From: Dysgonomonadaceae bacterium zrk40
Lineage (GTDB): Bacteria > Bacteroidota > Bacteroidia > Bacteroidales > Dysgonomonadaceae
Reading direction: 5' to 3'
Length of the DNA stretch: 64,000 bases
Assembly: GCA_016916535.1 (NCBI GenBank)
Contig: CP070276.1
Span: 186,001 to 250,000 of the forward strand
Shown: one piece after another, positions 50,368 through 61,281 of the stretch
Numbering within the stretch: position 1 is the first letter of the stretch
Layout: every line of letters begins with the position of its first letter
The notes under the pieces: generated by a model
Told to the model about the DNA's origin: nothing
What the model saw: the letters and a program-made list of their open reading frames with translations, nothing else
Databases searched by the model: none
Position numbers and translations under genes: made by a program

Positions 50368-50946
50368 TTATTTTTTCGCTTTCTCAAGGAGCGTGGTAGC
50401 TTCACACACTTCTCTGTACCAATCTTCGCCGAACCTCCGTATCAGTGGCTCCCGCAGGAAGCGGTAGAGGGGCACCCCCTCCTTGCGTCCCAACTTCACA
50501 GCAGGGCGGCAGACCGACCACTGGTGGTAATTGACGGCAGTATAATCGGCATACTCTGTCAATCGTATCGGATAGAGATGACAGGATATCGGTTTTTGTA
50601 CCGTTGTTCTACCCTCTCGGTAAGCGGTATCGATGGCACACTTGCAGATACCGTTTTCATCGAAGTAGGTAAAGACACACTCCTCTCCGTTTATGATGGA
50701 GGTAACCAGCTCACCATCGGTGTCGGTGTAGGAGATCCCCTGTGTTGATATCAGCTCCTGCGCTTTGGGTGAGAGATCATCCCAGATTTCGGGCAGTATT
50801 TCCTGTATCTGATCATGCTCCTCTCTGGTGAGAGGTGCGCCCGATTCGCCATCCACACAGCATTGACCTTTGCACTTACAGAGGTCACAGATGAACTGTG
50901 CTTCAAATATATCGTTCGAGAGAAGTGTATTTGCGATTTGTATCAT
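50368..50946 (-). CDS. DUF3109 cysteine-rich protein
   Basis: A 192-residue DUF3109 protein with conserved cysteines near the N-terminus (ICDLCKCKGQCCVDGESGAP) and in the middle (GEECVFTYFDENGICKCAID, KPISCHLYPIRL, WSVCRPAVKLG). The cysteine spacing resembles YkgJ-type zinc- or iron-binding domains. The family is widespread in Bacteroidota and of unknown function. Start overlaps the CPBP gene stop (ATGA). Confidence 0.85.
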   Translation of the reverse strand: MIQIANTLLSNDIFEAQFICDLCKCKGQCCVDGESGAPLTREEHDQIQEILPEIWDDLSPKAQELISTQGISYTDTDGELVTSIINGEECVFTYFDENGICKCAIDTAYREGRTTVQKPISCHLYPIRLTEYADYTAVNYHQWSVCRPAVKLGRKEGVPLYRFLREPLIRRFGEDWYREVCEATTLLEKAKK

Positions 50947-51848
50947 TGTTGTTGGGTTGTTGTCTGTTGTTGGGTCGTTCTACTCCTTTTCATCAATAGG
51001 TGAAACAGCAGCAGCGTGCCCAGTGCACTCATCACTGCTGTGATCAGGAAAGGCAAGGTGAGCGGTAACTCATCCAGCTTCCGGAACCAGGATGCATCAC
51101 CCCAGAAATAGTGGAGGAGGATCACCGAGGCGTTGTTGACAAAGTGAAAGAGAATGGGAATCCAGAGATTGCGACTGTAAAGAAAGAGGTAGCCCAGCAA
51201 TGCCCCCAGCAGCATCCTGGGCAGAAAGCCGTAGAACTGGAAGTGCACCAGGCTGAAGATGGCCGCCGTGATCCAGACAGCGGCATGACCGCTTCTGAGC
51301 CATTCCCCCAGCAGTTGTTGCAGTGCTCCCCGAAAAAAGAGCTCTTCGGAGAGCGCTGCCAGCAGCGCCACCACCAGCAGGTTTAGCAGCAAGCCCCCCA
51401 CACTGTTGAGCGAGAGGATCTGTTGTGTGGTCTCCATCGCTGCATCTTCCATTGCACGCATGGTTTTTTCCAGTTCACTGAACGCTTCCGGCAGCACCAT
51501 CTGACTGTTCCATTGTGAAAGAAAAGAGGTAAAGGGGTAAGAAATGAGAAAAATGGCCAGCGTGTAGAGGATGTGACCTCCCCAACTAACGTTGTCTCTC
51601 ATCCCGAGGTAACCGGTTCCATTTCTATCGATGCTGTAGGCGAGCAACATTGCAGGCACCACAAAGACTAAAAAAGACTGTACCACGGTACCGATGTAGA
51701 TCATCTTCACAGCATCCCCGTCACCACCATTCGTCACCGTTCCTATGAGCGTGATCAGGCCACCCGCAAGGATCAAGCCTATCAGCATCAGCAAGAAAAG
51801 GAAAATGATCCGGGTGCCCGTGGTCATTGAATGAAGGGGGTTGTACAT
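50943..51848 (-). CDS. CPBP-family intramembrane metalloprotease-like protein
   Basis: A 301-residue membrane protein with about eight hydrophobic segments. The CPBP (Abi/CAAX protease) motifs are present: SEELFFRGALQ (EExxxR), FSLVHFQFYGFLPR, and HFVNNASVILLH. Bacterial members are linked to bacteriocin self-immunity or membrane protein processing; no bacteriocin gene is nearby. The C-terminus ends TTQQQTTTQQQ, produced by an 11-base repeat TGTTGTTGGGT at 50947-50957 and 50965-50975. Coupled to the DUF3109 gene by an ATGA overlap. Confidence 0.85.
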   Translation of the reverse strand: MYNPLHSMTTGTRIIFLFLLMLIGLILAGGLITLIGTVTNGGDGDAVKMIYIGTVVQSFLVFVVPAMLLAYSIDRNGTGYLGMRDNVSWGGHILYTLAIFLISYPFTSFLSQWNSQMVLPEAFSELEKTMRAMEDAAMETTQQILSLNSVGGLLLNLLVVALLAALSEELFFRGALQQLLGEWLRSGHAAVWITAAIFSLVHFQFYGFLPRMLLGALLGYLFLYSRNLWIPILFHFVNNASVILLHYFWGDASWFRKLDELPLTLPFLITAVMSALGTLLLFHLLMKRSRTTQQQTTTQQQ

Positions 51849-51938
51849 GAATCGATATCTTTTTGCGGCAAAGATAGGGATTTTTTGGGAGATGGGTGCA
51901 GGAGGCTGGAAGTGGGATACGGGAGAGATACAAAATAT

Positions 51939-51971
51939 TTTTTGCAGATTGGAAGAATAACACTATTTTTG
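51939..51971 (+). promoter_or_regulatory. Promoter of tig-clpP-clpX
   Basis: TTTG at 51939-51942 and TATTTTTG at 51964-51971, separated by 21 bases: the clearest full match to the Bacteroidota housekeeping promoter in the window. The tig ATG follows 72 bases later. Confidence 0.75.
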
Positions 51972-52043
51972 CACTCTTATTTCAAAACTATATCAAACGG
52001 TTGAAATATACCTACTTTCAACTTAAAAAAATCATTCATCCCA

Positions 52044-53465
52044 ATGAAGTCAACACTGAATAAAACGAGCGATGTAAACGGAACCATCGTCATAGAACTG
52101 GAAAAAGAGGATTATCAGGAAAAGGTGGAAAAATCGCTGAACCAGTACCGTCAGCGTGCCAACATCCCCGGCTTTCGCCAGGGCAAGGTGCCCAAGAGCG
52201 TGATCCGCAAAATGTATGGTAAAGCGGTGCTGGTAGACGAGATCAACAAAATAGTCTCAGACGAGCTGGGCAATTTCATCCGCGAGAACAAGCTGAAGAT
52301 CCTGGGTGAACCGATGGCTGACGACAGCGAAGAGAAACAGGTGGACCTGGAGAAGGATGAGACTATGAGCTTCTACTTTGATGTAGCCCTCACCCCGGAG
52401 TTTGAGCTGACGCTCGACAAAGAGACCGAGCTGACCTGGTACAACGTGAAACTGGAGGCAGACCTGCTCGACAAACAGATGGATGGCTACCGTCAAAACT
52501 ACGGCACCTACGAAGCCGTTGAAGAAGAGGCCAAGGATACCGACCTGATTAAAGGCACCCTCACCGAGATGGAAGGGGAGCAGGTGAAAGAAGGAGGAGA
52601 GGTGATTGAAAATGCCATCCTGATGCCCTCCTACGTGAAAGATGAAACCACCAAAAATAGCTTCATCGGCGCCAAGGTGGGTGACAGCATTGTTTTCAAC
52701 CCGTTGAACGCCTACGACAACAACAAGGCCGAGGTAGCCTCTCTGCTGCAGACCACCAAGGAGCAAGTTGGTGAAATCACTTCCGACTATCGTTTCGACA
52801 TCAAGGAGGTAACCCGTTACAAGGAAGCCGAGATGAACCAGGAGCTGTTCGACAAGGTGTTGGGAGAAGGAGTATCCACATCGGAAGAGGATTTCCGTGA
52901 GAAGGTATCCGCAGAGCTGACACGTCAGTTCAAGCCAAGCGTGGACCACCTATTCATTCACCAGGCAAAGGATCTGATCGTGGAGAAGATGAAGGATGTC
53001 GCTTTCCCCGATGAGTTCCTGAAACGTTGGCTGCTGGAGAGCAGTAGTGAACGCACCGAGGAACAACTGGAAGAGGATTACCCCAGGATCCTGGAAGACC
53101 TCAAGTTCCACATCGCCAAGCAGAAGATCGTAGATGAGAACGAACTCAAGGTAGAGTATCAGGATATCGAGGCACTGGCAGCCGAAGTAGCCAAAGCTCA
53201 ATTTGCACAGTATGGCATGAGCAACCTGCCGGCCGATGTATTGCAGAACTACACCAAGAGCCTGCTCGAAAAAGAGGAAACGGTTCAGAACCTGGTGGAA
53301 AGAGCCACAGAGGACAAGGTGATCGAATGGCTGAAGGCCAACGTGACCGTAGTGGAGCAAGAGATTGAATCAAAAGCATTCAACGATCTGATGAGCGAGC
53401 ATTCCCATACACACCATGAAGAGGTGGAGGATGAGACGGCCGCAACAGATGCATCAGAAGAATAA
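52044..53465 (+). CDS. tig: Trigger factor
   Basis: A 473-residue ribosome-bound chaperone. The ribosome-binding signature IPGFRQGKVPKSVI is at 41-54; the middle PPIase-like region (about 150-245) and the long helical C-terminal arms follow, ending in an acidic, His-containing tail (EHSHTHHEEVEDE). Longer than E. coli Tig (432). It folds nascent chains at the tunnel exit. It is the first gene before clpP and clpX, an arrangement shared with many bacteria. Confidence 0.93.
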   Translation: MKSTLNKTSDVNGTIVIELEKEDYQEKVEKSLNQYRQRANIPGFRQGKVPKSVIRKMYGKAVLVDEINKIVSDELGNFIRENKLKILGEPMADDSEEKQVDLEKDETMSFYFDVALTPEFELTLDKETELTWYNVKLEADLLDKQMDGYRQNYGTYEAVEEEAKDTDLIKGTLTEMEGEQVKEGGEVIENAILMPSYVKDETTKNSFIGAKVGDSIVFNPLNAYDNNKAEVASLLQTTKEQVGEITSDYRFDIKEVTRYKEAEMNQELFDKVLGEGVSTSEEDFREKVSAELTRQFKPSVDHLFIHQAKDLIVEKMKDVAFPDEFLKRWLLESSSERTEEQLEEDYPRILEDLKFHIAKQKIVDENELKVEYQDIEALAAEVAKAQFAQYGMSNLPADVLQNYTKSLLEKEETVQNLVERATEDKVIEWLKANVTVVEQEIESKAFNDLMSEHSHTHHEEVEDETAATDASEE

Positions 53466-53515
53466 ACTGATAGAACAGATCTACATTCAACAAGTTGAAT
53501 TAAAAAAAGAGCTAT

Positions 53516-54190
53516 ATGCAAGACGATTTCAGAAAATATGCGGTGAAGCACCTGGGCATGAACGGCTCCAGGCTTGACAGCTACATCAATATCACCAGCC
53601 AGGGTGGCGGTTACATCTCCCCTACCATCATTGAGGAGCGTCAATTAAACGTGGCACAGATGGATGTCTTCTCACGACTGATGATGGACCGCATCATCTT
53701 CCTGGGGACAGCCATCGACGACTATACAGCCAATGTGATTCAGGCACAGCTGCTTTACCTCGACTCGGCCGACCCGGGTAAAGATATCTCAATCTACATC
53801 AACTCACCCGGAGGATCGGTATATGCCGGTCTGGGGATTTACGACACCATGCAGTTCGTATCGAGCAACATCTCCACCATCTGTACCGGTATCGCTGCCT
53901 CTATGGCGGCCGTATTGCTGGTGGCCGGGAGTGAAAAGAAACGGTTTGCCCTCACCCACTCGCGCGTGATGATTCACCAGCCACTGGGTGGCGTTCAGGG
54001 CCAGGCTTCTGACATCGAGATCACGGCACGTGAGATCGCAAAGATCAAGCAGGAGCTCTACCAGATCATCTCCTCCCACTCGGGCAAGTCGGTTGAAGAT
54101 GTGGCACGCGACTCCGACCGTGACTTCTGGATGACCGCAGACGAGGCTAAGGCCTACGGCATGGTAGATGATGTGCTGGTAAGAAAATAA
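53516..54190 (+). CDS. clpP: ATP-dependent Clp protease proteolytic subunit
   Basis: A 224-residue serine protease subunit. Catalytic S129 in [13 protein letters not shown] and H154 in [11 protein letters not shown] are in place, and the third residue, Asp, lies in the [10 protein letters not shown] segment near 200. Forms a 14-mer chamber with ClpX. The N-terminal 30 residues are longer than in E. coli and probably contain a propeptide. 50 bases after tig, 10 before clpX. Confidence 0.95.
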   Translation: MQDDFRKYAVKHLGMNGSRLDSYINITSQGGGYISPTIIEERQLNVAQMDVFSRLMMDRIIFLGTAIDDYTANVIQAQLLYLDSADPGKDISIYINSPGGSVYAGLGIYDTMQFVSSNISTICTGIAASMAAVLLVAGSEKKRFALTHSRVMIHQPLGGVQGQASDIEITAREIAKIKQELYQIISSHSGKSVEDVARDSDRDFWMTADEAKAYGMVDDVLVRK

Positions 54191-54200
54191 CAACACCCGG

Positions 54201-55442
<1,242 letters not shown>

Positions 55443-55507
55443 GGCTCTTGATGTTCGACGGATAGAACAAAACCCGCTGATTCACAAACAGCCGGTTCCC
55501 GACAGAT

Positions 55508-55537
55508 AAAAAACGCATGGTCTCCCTGCGTTTTTTT
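55508..55537 (+). terminator. Terminator of tig-clpP-clpX
   Basis: AAAAAACGCA (55508-55517) pairs with TGCGTTTTTT (55527-55536) around a 9-base loop; the right arm is itself the T-run. A classic rho-independent terminator. Confidence 0.85.
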
Positions 55538-55557
55538 CGTGCATTCCCCGTTTTGTT

Positions 55558-55588
55558 ATTGTATATATGAAATACTTTTTTAATTTTG
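55558..55588 (+). promoter_or_regulatory. recQ promoter
   Basis: ATTG at 55558-55561 (TTTG-like) and TAATTTTG at 55581-55588 with 19 bases between. The recQ ATG lies 47 bases downstream. Confidence 0.6.
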
Positions 55589-55635
55589 TATCAACCTTTC
55601 GGTGACAACCTTCTTATCGCAGGGACACGGGCACA

Positions 55636-57837
55636 ATGGGAAAACAAGATTCAATACACAAGGGTTTAAAGAAATATTTTGGCTTTGATACTTTCAAAGG
55701 CAATCAGGAAGCCATTATTGCAAGCATCCTCTCCGGCAAGGACACCTTTGTGCTGATGCCGACGGGAGGAGGCAAGTCGTTGTGTTACCAACTGCCTGCC
55801 CTGCTGATGGAGGGTACCGCCATCATCATCTCCCCACTGATCGCGCTGATGAAAAATCAGGTGGATGCCATGCGCAACTACAGTGAAGAAGACGGCATTG
55901 CCCATTTTCTCAACTCCTCGCTCAACAAGCAGGAGATTGAAGAGGTGAAACGGGATATCCTTTCCGGCAAAACCAAGATGCTTTACGTTGCGCCAGAGTC
56001 ACTCACCAAGTTGGAGAATGTGGAGTTCCTGCGCTCCGTACCCATCTCCTTTTACGCGGTGGATGAAGCCCACTGTATCTCTGAGTGGGGACATGACTTC
56101 AGACCCGAATACCGGCGCATCAGACCTATCATAGCAGAGATATCCCCCCGTCCCATCATCGCACTTACCGCCACGGCAACCCCCAAGGTGCAACATGACA
56201 TACAAAAGAACCTGGGAATGAGCCATGCAGCCGTCTTCAAATCGTCCTTCAACCGTCCCAACCTGCATTATGAAGTAAGACCCAAGACGGAACATATAGA
56301 CAGGGAGATCATCAAATACATCCTCTCACAGGGAAGAAAATCGGGAATCGTCTATTGCCTAAGCCGAAAGAAGGTGGATGACTTTTCCAAGATCCTGCAG
56401 GCAAACAATATCAGGGCACTCCCATACCACGCTGGCATGGATGCAGCAACACGCAGCTCCAACCAGGATGCCTTCCTGATGGAGAAAACAGATGTGATTG
56501 TCGCAACCATCGCCTTTGGCATGGGGATTGACAAACCAGACGTACGATACGTCATTCATTACGACATCCCCAAGAGCCTGGAGGGTTACTACCAGGAAAC
56601 CGGGCGTGCCGGACGTGACGGAGGTGAAGGCAGATGCATTGCTTTCTACTCCAATAAAGATCTGCAGAAGCTGGAACGCTTCATGCAGGGTAAGCCCGTC
56701 TCTGAACAGGAGATAGGCAAACAACTGCTGCTGGAGACAGCAGCATATGCCGAGACATCGGTATGCCGGAGAAAGATGCTGTTGCATTACTTCGGCGAAG
56801 AGTATGATGAAACAAACTGCGAACATTGTGACAATTGTTTAAATCCAAAGAAGAAAGTGGAAGCGAAAGAACTATTGATTACGGTATTGGAAGCAATTTC
56901 AGTATTGAAAGAGAAACAGAAAGCCGATTACCTGACCGATTTCCTGACCGGAAAAGAGACTTCTGATATTGAAACATACGGACACAACGAACTGGATGAA
57001 TTTGGTTCCGGTTCAGATGAAGAGTCCGATACCTGGGAGACCGTGATCCGACAGGCCCTTCTGGACAACTACATCAAGAAGGACATCGAAAATTACGGCA
57101 TCCTCAAGATTACCAAGAAAGGGAAAGATTTCCTGAAGAACCCGGTCTCATTCAAGGTCACCAGAGATGATGAAGATGAGGACGATATCTCAGATCTGGA
57201 AAGTGACGATTCAGATGTGCTCGGTGCAGCTGCCGGCAGTGGCGGTGCAGCCGACCCGGTGCTTTTCTCCATGATGAAGGACCTGAGGAAAAAGTTGTCG
57301 AAGAAACTGAATGTACCCCCCTATGTAATCTTCCAACCTTCCTCGCTGGAAGCGATGGCCACCTCCTATCCCATCACACTGGATGAGTTGCAAAATATTC
57401 CGGGAGTGGGTGCCGGCAAAGCAAAGCGTTACGGCAAAGAGTTTGTAGACCTGATTCGCAAACATGTGGAGGAAAATGACATCACCCGTCCCGAAGACCT
57501 CCGCGTGAAAACGGTCGCCAATAAATCGAAGCTAAAAGTATCGATTGTGCAGGCCATCGACCGCAAGGTGGCTCTCGACGACCTGGCAGAATCGAAAGGC
57601 ATTGATTTTAACGAGATGCTCGCTGAAGTGGAAGCGATTGTCTATTCGGGTACCAAGATCAACATCGACTACTTTCTCAATGAGGTGATGGATCAGGATG
57701 TGCTGCAGGACATCTATGCCTACTTCAAAGAGGCGGAGACAGATAACCTGGAAAGCGCACAGGAAGAGTTCCCGGATTATACCGATACTGAAATCAGACT
57801 GGTACGGATCAAGTTCTTCTCCGACATGGCCAACTAA
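55636..57837 (+). CDS. recQ: RecQ DNA helicase
   Basis: A 733-residue 3'-5' helicase for recombination and repair. Helicase core: MPTGGGKSLCYQLPAL with the P-loop at 42-48, AVDEAHCISEWGHDFRPEY, TATATPKVQ, and QETGRAGRDGG (motif VI). The zinc cluster follows (CRRKMLLHYFGE, NCEHCDNCLNP), then a winged helix, and an HRDC domain near 555-625 (FQPSSLEAMATSYPITLDEL). The last 100 residues form an extra helical domain often seen in Bacteroidota RecQ. Confidence 0.94.
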   Translation: MGKQDSIHKGLKKYFGFDTFKGNQEAIIASILSGKDTFVLMPTGGGKSLCYQLPALLMEGTAIIISPLIALMKNQVDAMRNYSEEDGIAHFLNSSLNKQEIEEVKRDILSGKTKMLYVAPESLTKLENVEFLRSVPISFYAVDEAHCISEWGHDFRPEYRRIRPIIAEISPRPIIALTATATPKVQHDIQKNLGMSHAAVFKSSFNRPNLHYEVRPKTEHIDREIIKYILSQGRKSGIVYCLSRKKVDDFSKILQANNIRALPYHAGMDAATRSSNQDAFLMEKTDVIVATIAFGMGIDKPDVRYVIHYDIPKSLEGYYQETGRAGRDGGEGRCIAFYSNKDLQKLERFMQGKPVSEQEIGKQLLLETAAYAETSVCRRKMLLHYFGEEYDETNCEHCDNCLNPKKKVEAKELLITVLEAISVLKEKQKADYLTDFLTGKETSDIETYGHNELDEFGSGSDEESDTWETVIRQALLDNYIKKDIENYGILKITKKGKDFLKNPVSFKVTRDDEDEDDISDLESDDSDVLGAAAGSGGAADPVLFSMMKDLRKKLSKKLNVPPYVIFQPSSLEAMATSYPITLDELQNIPGVGAGKAKRYGKEFVDLIRKHVEENDITRPEDLRVKTVANKSKLKVSIVQAIDRKVALDDLAESKGIDFNEMLAEVEAIVYSGTKINIDYFLNEVMDQDVLQDIYAYFKEAETDNLESAQEEFPDYTDTEIRLVRIKFFSDMAN

Positions 57838-57907
57838 TCAGTTTGCAACAATTTAAACATATTCACACCAGTATCGTTATGATAGAAAGACGAAAGGTGT
57901 TTGGATC

Positions 57908-59848
57908 ATGAAATATTTACAAGAGATAAATAGTCCCGACGATCTTAAGAATCTCAAGATAGAACAACTGGAAGAGGTTTGTGCAGACCTGAGGGAATTC
58001 ATCATCGATCATCTCTCCCACAACCCGGGACATTTTGGTTCCAGCCTGGGCACCGTTGAGCTGACCGTTGCGTTACACTATCTGTACAACACCCCCTACG
58101 ATCGCCTGGTATGGGATGTGGGACATCAGGCTTACAGCCACAAAATCCTTAGCGGGAGGCGCGATCGCTTTCATACCAATCGGAAACTGGGAGGCATCTC
58201 AGGATTTATCAACCCATCCGAAAGCGAGTATGATACCTTCTCGGTGGGACATGCTTCCACCTCCATTTCAGCCGCGCTGGGCATGGCTGTTGCTGCATCG
58301 TTGCGCAAGGAAGAAGATCGCCACGTGGTGGCCGTGATTGGTGATGGCTCAATGACCGGCGGTTTGGCGTACGAAGGACTCAACAACGCCTGCTCACAAC
58401 CCAACAACCTGTTGATCATCCTTAACGACAACAACATGTCGATTGATAACAACGTGGGCGGGTTACAGGATTACCTGGTGAAGCTGACCACCTCATCGAA
58501 GTATAACAAGGTAAGACATGATGTCTACCAGGGGTTCCGTCGTCGCAACCTGATCTCCGAGCGCGACAAAAACAGGGTGCTGCGTTTCAGCAACAGCATC
58601 AAGTCGCTGCTCACCAAAGAACAAAACCTCTTCGAGGGATTCAACATCCGCTATTTCGGTCCGGTAGATGGACATGACCTGCCCGGGCTGATCCGCATCC
58701 TCTCCAACATCAAGGAGATGAAAGGTCCCAAGATGCTTCACATCAAAACCGTAAAGGGTAAAGGTTATGAGCCGGCTGAGCGCTCGGCCACTGAATGGCA
58801 TGCTCCCGGCCTCTTCAACAAGGAGACCGGAGAACGCAAGGTGAAGAAGTGTCTGGACCAACCGCAGGCCTACCAGGATGTCTTCGGTCATACCCTAGTG
58901 GAGATGGCCAAGGAAAACGATTCAATTGTGGGGGTGACCCCCGCCATGCCTACCGGTTGTTCCATGATTTACCTGATGAAGGAGATGCCGGAACGGGCAT
59001 TCGATGTGGGAATCGCCGAAGCACATGCGGTAACCTTCTCCGCCGGCATGGCCAAAGAGGGGATGATTCCCTTCTGCAACATCTACTCTTCCTTCATGCA
59101 GCGTGCCTACGACCAGGTAATCCACGACGTGGCACTGCAGAAGCTGAAGGTGATCATGTGCCTCGACAGGGCGGGTCTGGTAGGTCCCGACGGCCCCACA
59201 CACCATGGTGCGTTCGACCTGGCTTACCTGCGTCCTATTCCCAACCTTGTGATCTCTGCACCATACAATGAGCATGAGTTACGCAACCTCATGCACACCG
59301 CCGTATATGGCAATGACGGCCCCTTTGTAATCCGTTATCCCCGTGGCCAGGGACAGCTTTCCGACTGGCAAAACAAACCCGTGATAGTTCCCATTGGCAA
59401 GGGAAGAAAATTAACTGAGGGAAACGATGGGGCACTGCTCTCCATCGGTGCCATTGGCAACAGCGGTGCCAAGGCGATCGAGATGGCGGGAGAAAAAGGG
59501 ATCAGCCTGGCCCATTACGATATGGTATTCCTCAAACCGATCGACCAGGAGTTGTTGCATGAGGTGGCTTCCCGCTACCCCGTGGTGATCACGCTGGAAA
59601 ATGGTACGGTAAACGGTGGCCTGGGAAGTGCTGTTTCTGAGTTCCTCTCAGACCACAACTACACAAACGTCAGGCTGCTCAGAATCGGAATCCCCGACAC
59701 GTTTATAACCCACGGATCCATCAGTGAGCTGCAACAAATCGCAGGCATCGATGTAGAAGGGATCCTGAGACAGATTGAGTCTTTCTGCCTATCTACATCC
59801 GACTCACACAATCCGTCAGAGAGAGGGTACAGACACCTTGTTGATTAA
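57908..59848 (+). CDS. dxs: 1-deoxy-D-xylulose-5-phosphate synthase
   Basis: A 646-residue thiamine-diphosphate enzyme that joins pyruvate and glyceraldehyde-3-phosphate in the first step of the non-mevalonate isoprenoid pathway. [20 protein letters not shown] at the N-terminus, the ThDP motif [19 protein letters not shown] with GDG at 145-147, and the [15 protein letters not shown] block of the pyrimidine domain near 425. The trkA ATG follows 20 bases after the stop, so these genes are probably co-transcribed. Confidence 0.95.
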   Translation: MKYLQEINSPDDLKNLKIEQLEEVCADLREFIIDHLSHNPGHFGSSLGTVELTVALHYLYNTPYDRLVWDVGHQAYSHKILSGRRDRFHTNRKLGGISGFINPSESEYDTFSVGHASTSISAALGMAVAASLRKEEDRHVVAVIGDGSMTGGLAYEGLNNACSQPNNLLIILNDNNMSIDNNVGGLQDYLVKLTTSSKYNKVRHDVYQGFRRRNLISERDKNRVLRFSNSIKSLLTKEQNLFEGFNIRYFGPVDGHDLPGLIRILSNIKEMKGPKMLHIKTVKGKGYEPAERSATEWHAPGLFNKETGERKVKKCLDQPQAYQDVFGHTLVEMAKENDSIVGVTPAMPTGCSMIYLMKEMPERAFDVGIAEAHAVTFSAGMAKEGMIPFCNIYSSFMQRAYDQVIHDVALQKLKVIMCLDRAGLVGPDGPTHHGAFDLAYLRPIPNLVISAPYNEHELRNLMHTAVYGNDGPFVIRYPRGQGQLSDWQNKPVIVPIGKGRKLTEGNDGALLSIGAIGNSGAKAIEMAGEKGISLAHYDMVFLKPIDQELLHEVASRYPVVITLENGTVNGGLGSAVSEFLSDHNYTNVRLLRIGIPDTFITHGSISELQQIAGIDVEGILRQIESFCLSTSDSHNPSERGYRHLVD

Positions 59849-59867
59849 CAATATTGAAACATCTTCA

Positions 59868-61205
59868 ATGAAAATACTTATTGCCGGTGCAGGCGCCGTT
59901 GGTACACACCTTGCGAAGTTGCTCGGACAGGAAAATCATGACATCACCCTGATGGACGAAGACAAAGATCGGCTTGCCATCATACGGGACAACTCCGACG
60001 TGCTCACCTATGTAGGGAAATGCACTTCGCTCAAAGATCTCACCGATGCCGGCACCGGAGGTGCCGACCTTTATATCGGTGTGACACCCGAAGAGTCGAA
60101 GAACATCACCTCCTGTATGCTGGCCTCCAACCTGGGAGCGAAGAAAACACTGGCCCGTATCGACAACTACGAATACCTGCTGCCTAAGAACAGTGATTTC
60201 TTCGAGAAGCTGGGCATCCACTCCATGATCTATCCGGAGCTTATTGCAGCCCGTGAGATCGCCATGTCGCTCAAGAAGCCCTGGACACGCTTCTGGTGGG
60301 AGCTATGCAACGGCACCGTGATTCTGGCTGCTGCCAAGGTGCGTGAGAATGCCCCCATCGTCAGCAAATACCTCTATGAGTTGATGGAGGAAAACAAGCG
60401 CTTTCACCTGGTTGCCATCAAACGCAACAACACTACGCTGATCCCCAGAGGGAATGATCAGGTGTTGCCCAACGACATCATCTACTTCACCTCACTGCGC
60501 AAGCATATCGATACCCTTTCGGAACTGCTGGGCAAGAAATCGTTCGAGACAAAGAAGATCATGTTCATGGGAGGCAGCCGCATCACCATGCGCACCATCC
60601 AGCAGCTGCCGCAGAACATCAGTGTCAAGATCATCGAGAAAGACCGCGAGCGGGCGGAGATGCTGGTGGAGATGGCTCCGCCAAACGTCACCGTCTTCGT
60701 GGAGGATGGTCGTAACAGTGAGTTTTTGCTGCGGGAGGGGATCACCGAGACCGATGCCTTCCTTGCCCTTACCGCCAACTCGGAAGCCAATATCCTGGGC
60801 TGCATGATGGCAAAGCAGTATGGTGTAAAGAAAACAGTGGCAGAGGTGGAGAACCTCGATTACATCTCCATGGCGGAACGGTTTGACATCGGCACGGTGA
60901 TCAACAAAAAGCTGATTGCCGCCAGCAAGATTTACGAATTGCTGTTGAAGGCGGATGCCTCCAACATCAAGAGCCTCAACATCGCCGATGCCAACGTGGG
61001 TGAGGTGACCGCTAAGCCCAACTCAAAGGTGACCAAGAAACTGATTAAAAACCTGAACCTACCCTCCGACATCACCTTCGGAGCCCTGATCCGCAACGGT
61101 GAGCCAATGCTTGTGGATGGTGACACCCTGATAGAGCCCTACGACCAGGTGGTGGTTTTCTTCCTTAACAAATCACTCAAAAGCATCGAAAGCCTCTTCA
61201 ACTGA
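59868..61205 (+). CDS. trkA: Trk potassium uptake system NAD-binding protein
   Basis: A 445-residue cytoplasmic gating protein with two RCK halves: the first Rossmann motif MKILIAGAGAVGTHLAKLLG at 1-20 and the second KKIMFMGGSRITMRTIQQLP near 230. Each is followed by a TrkA-C domain. It binds NAD(H) and gates TrkH. The frame is open 31 codons upstream inside dxs, but the Rossmann strand begins right at the ATG at 59868, which is the true start. TrkH follows 76 bases later. Confidence 0.93.
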   Translation: MKILIAGAGAVGTHLAKLLGQENHDITLMDEDKDRLAIIRDNSDVLTYVGKCTSLKDLTDAGTGGADLYIGVTPEESKNITSCMLASNLGAKKTLARIDNYEYLLPKNSDFFEKLGIHSMIYPELIAAREIAMSLKKPWTRFWWELCNGTVILAAAKVRENAPIVSKYLYELMEENKRFHLVAIKRNNTTLIPRGNDQVLPNDIIYFTSLRKHIDTLSELLGKKSFETKKIMFMGGSRITMRTIQQLPQNISVKIIEKDRERAEMLVEMAPPNVTVFVEDGRNSEFLLREGITETDAFLALTANSEANILGCMMAKQYGVKKTVAEVENLDYISMAERFDIGTVINKKLIAASKIYELLLKADASNIKSLNIADANVGEVTAKPNSKVTKKLIKNLNLPSDITFGALIRNGEPMLVDGDTLIEPYDQVVVFFLNKSLKSIESLFN

Positions 61206-61281
61206 TCCTGATCAGAGGCTACAACACTGAAGCAAACAACATTTGAAGTCGGCAGGATAACAGGAATCTGAACAAAGAAAT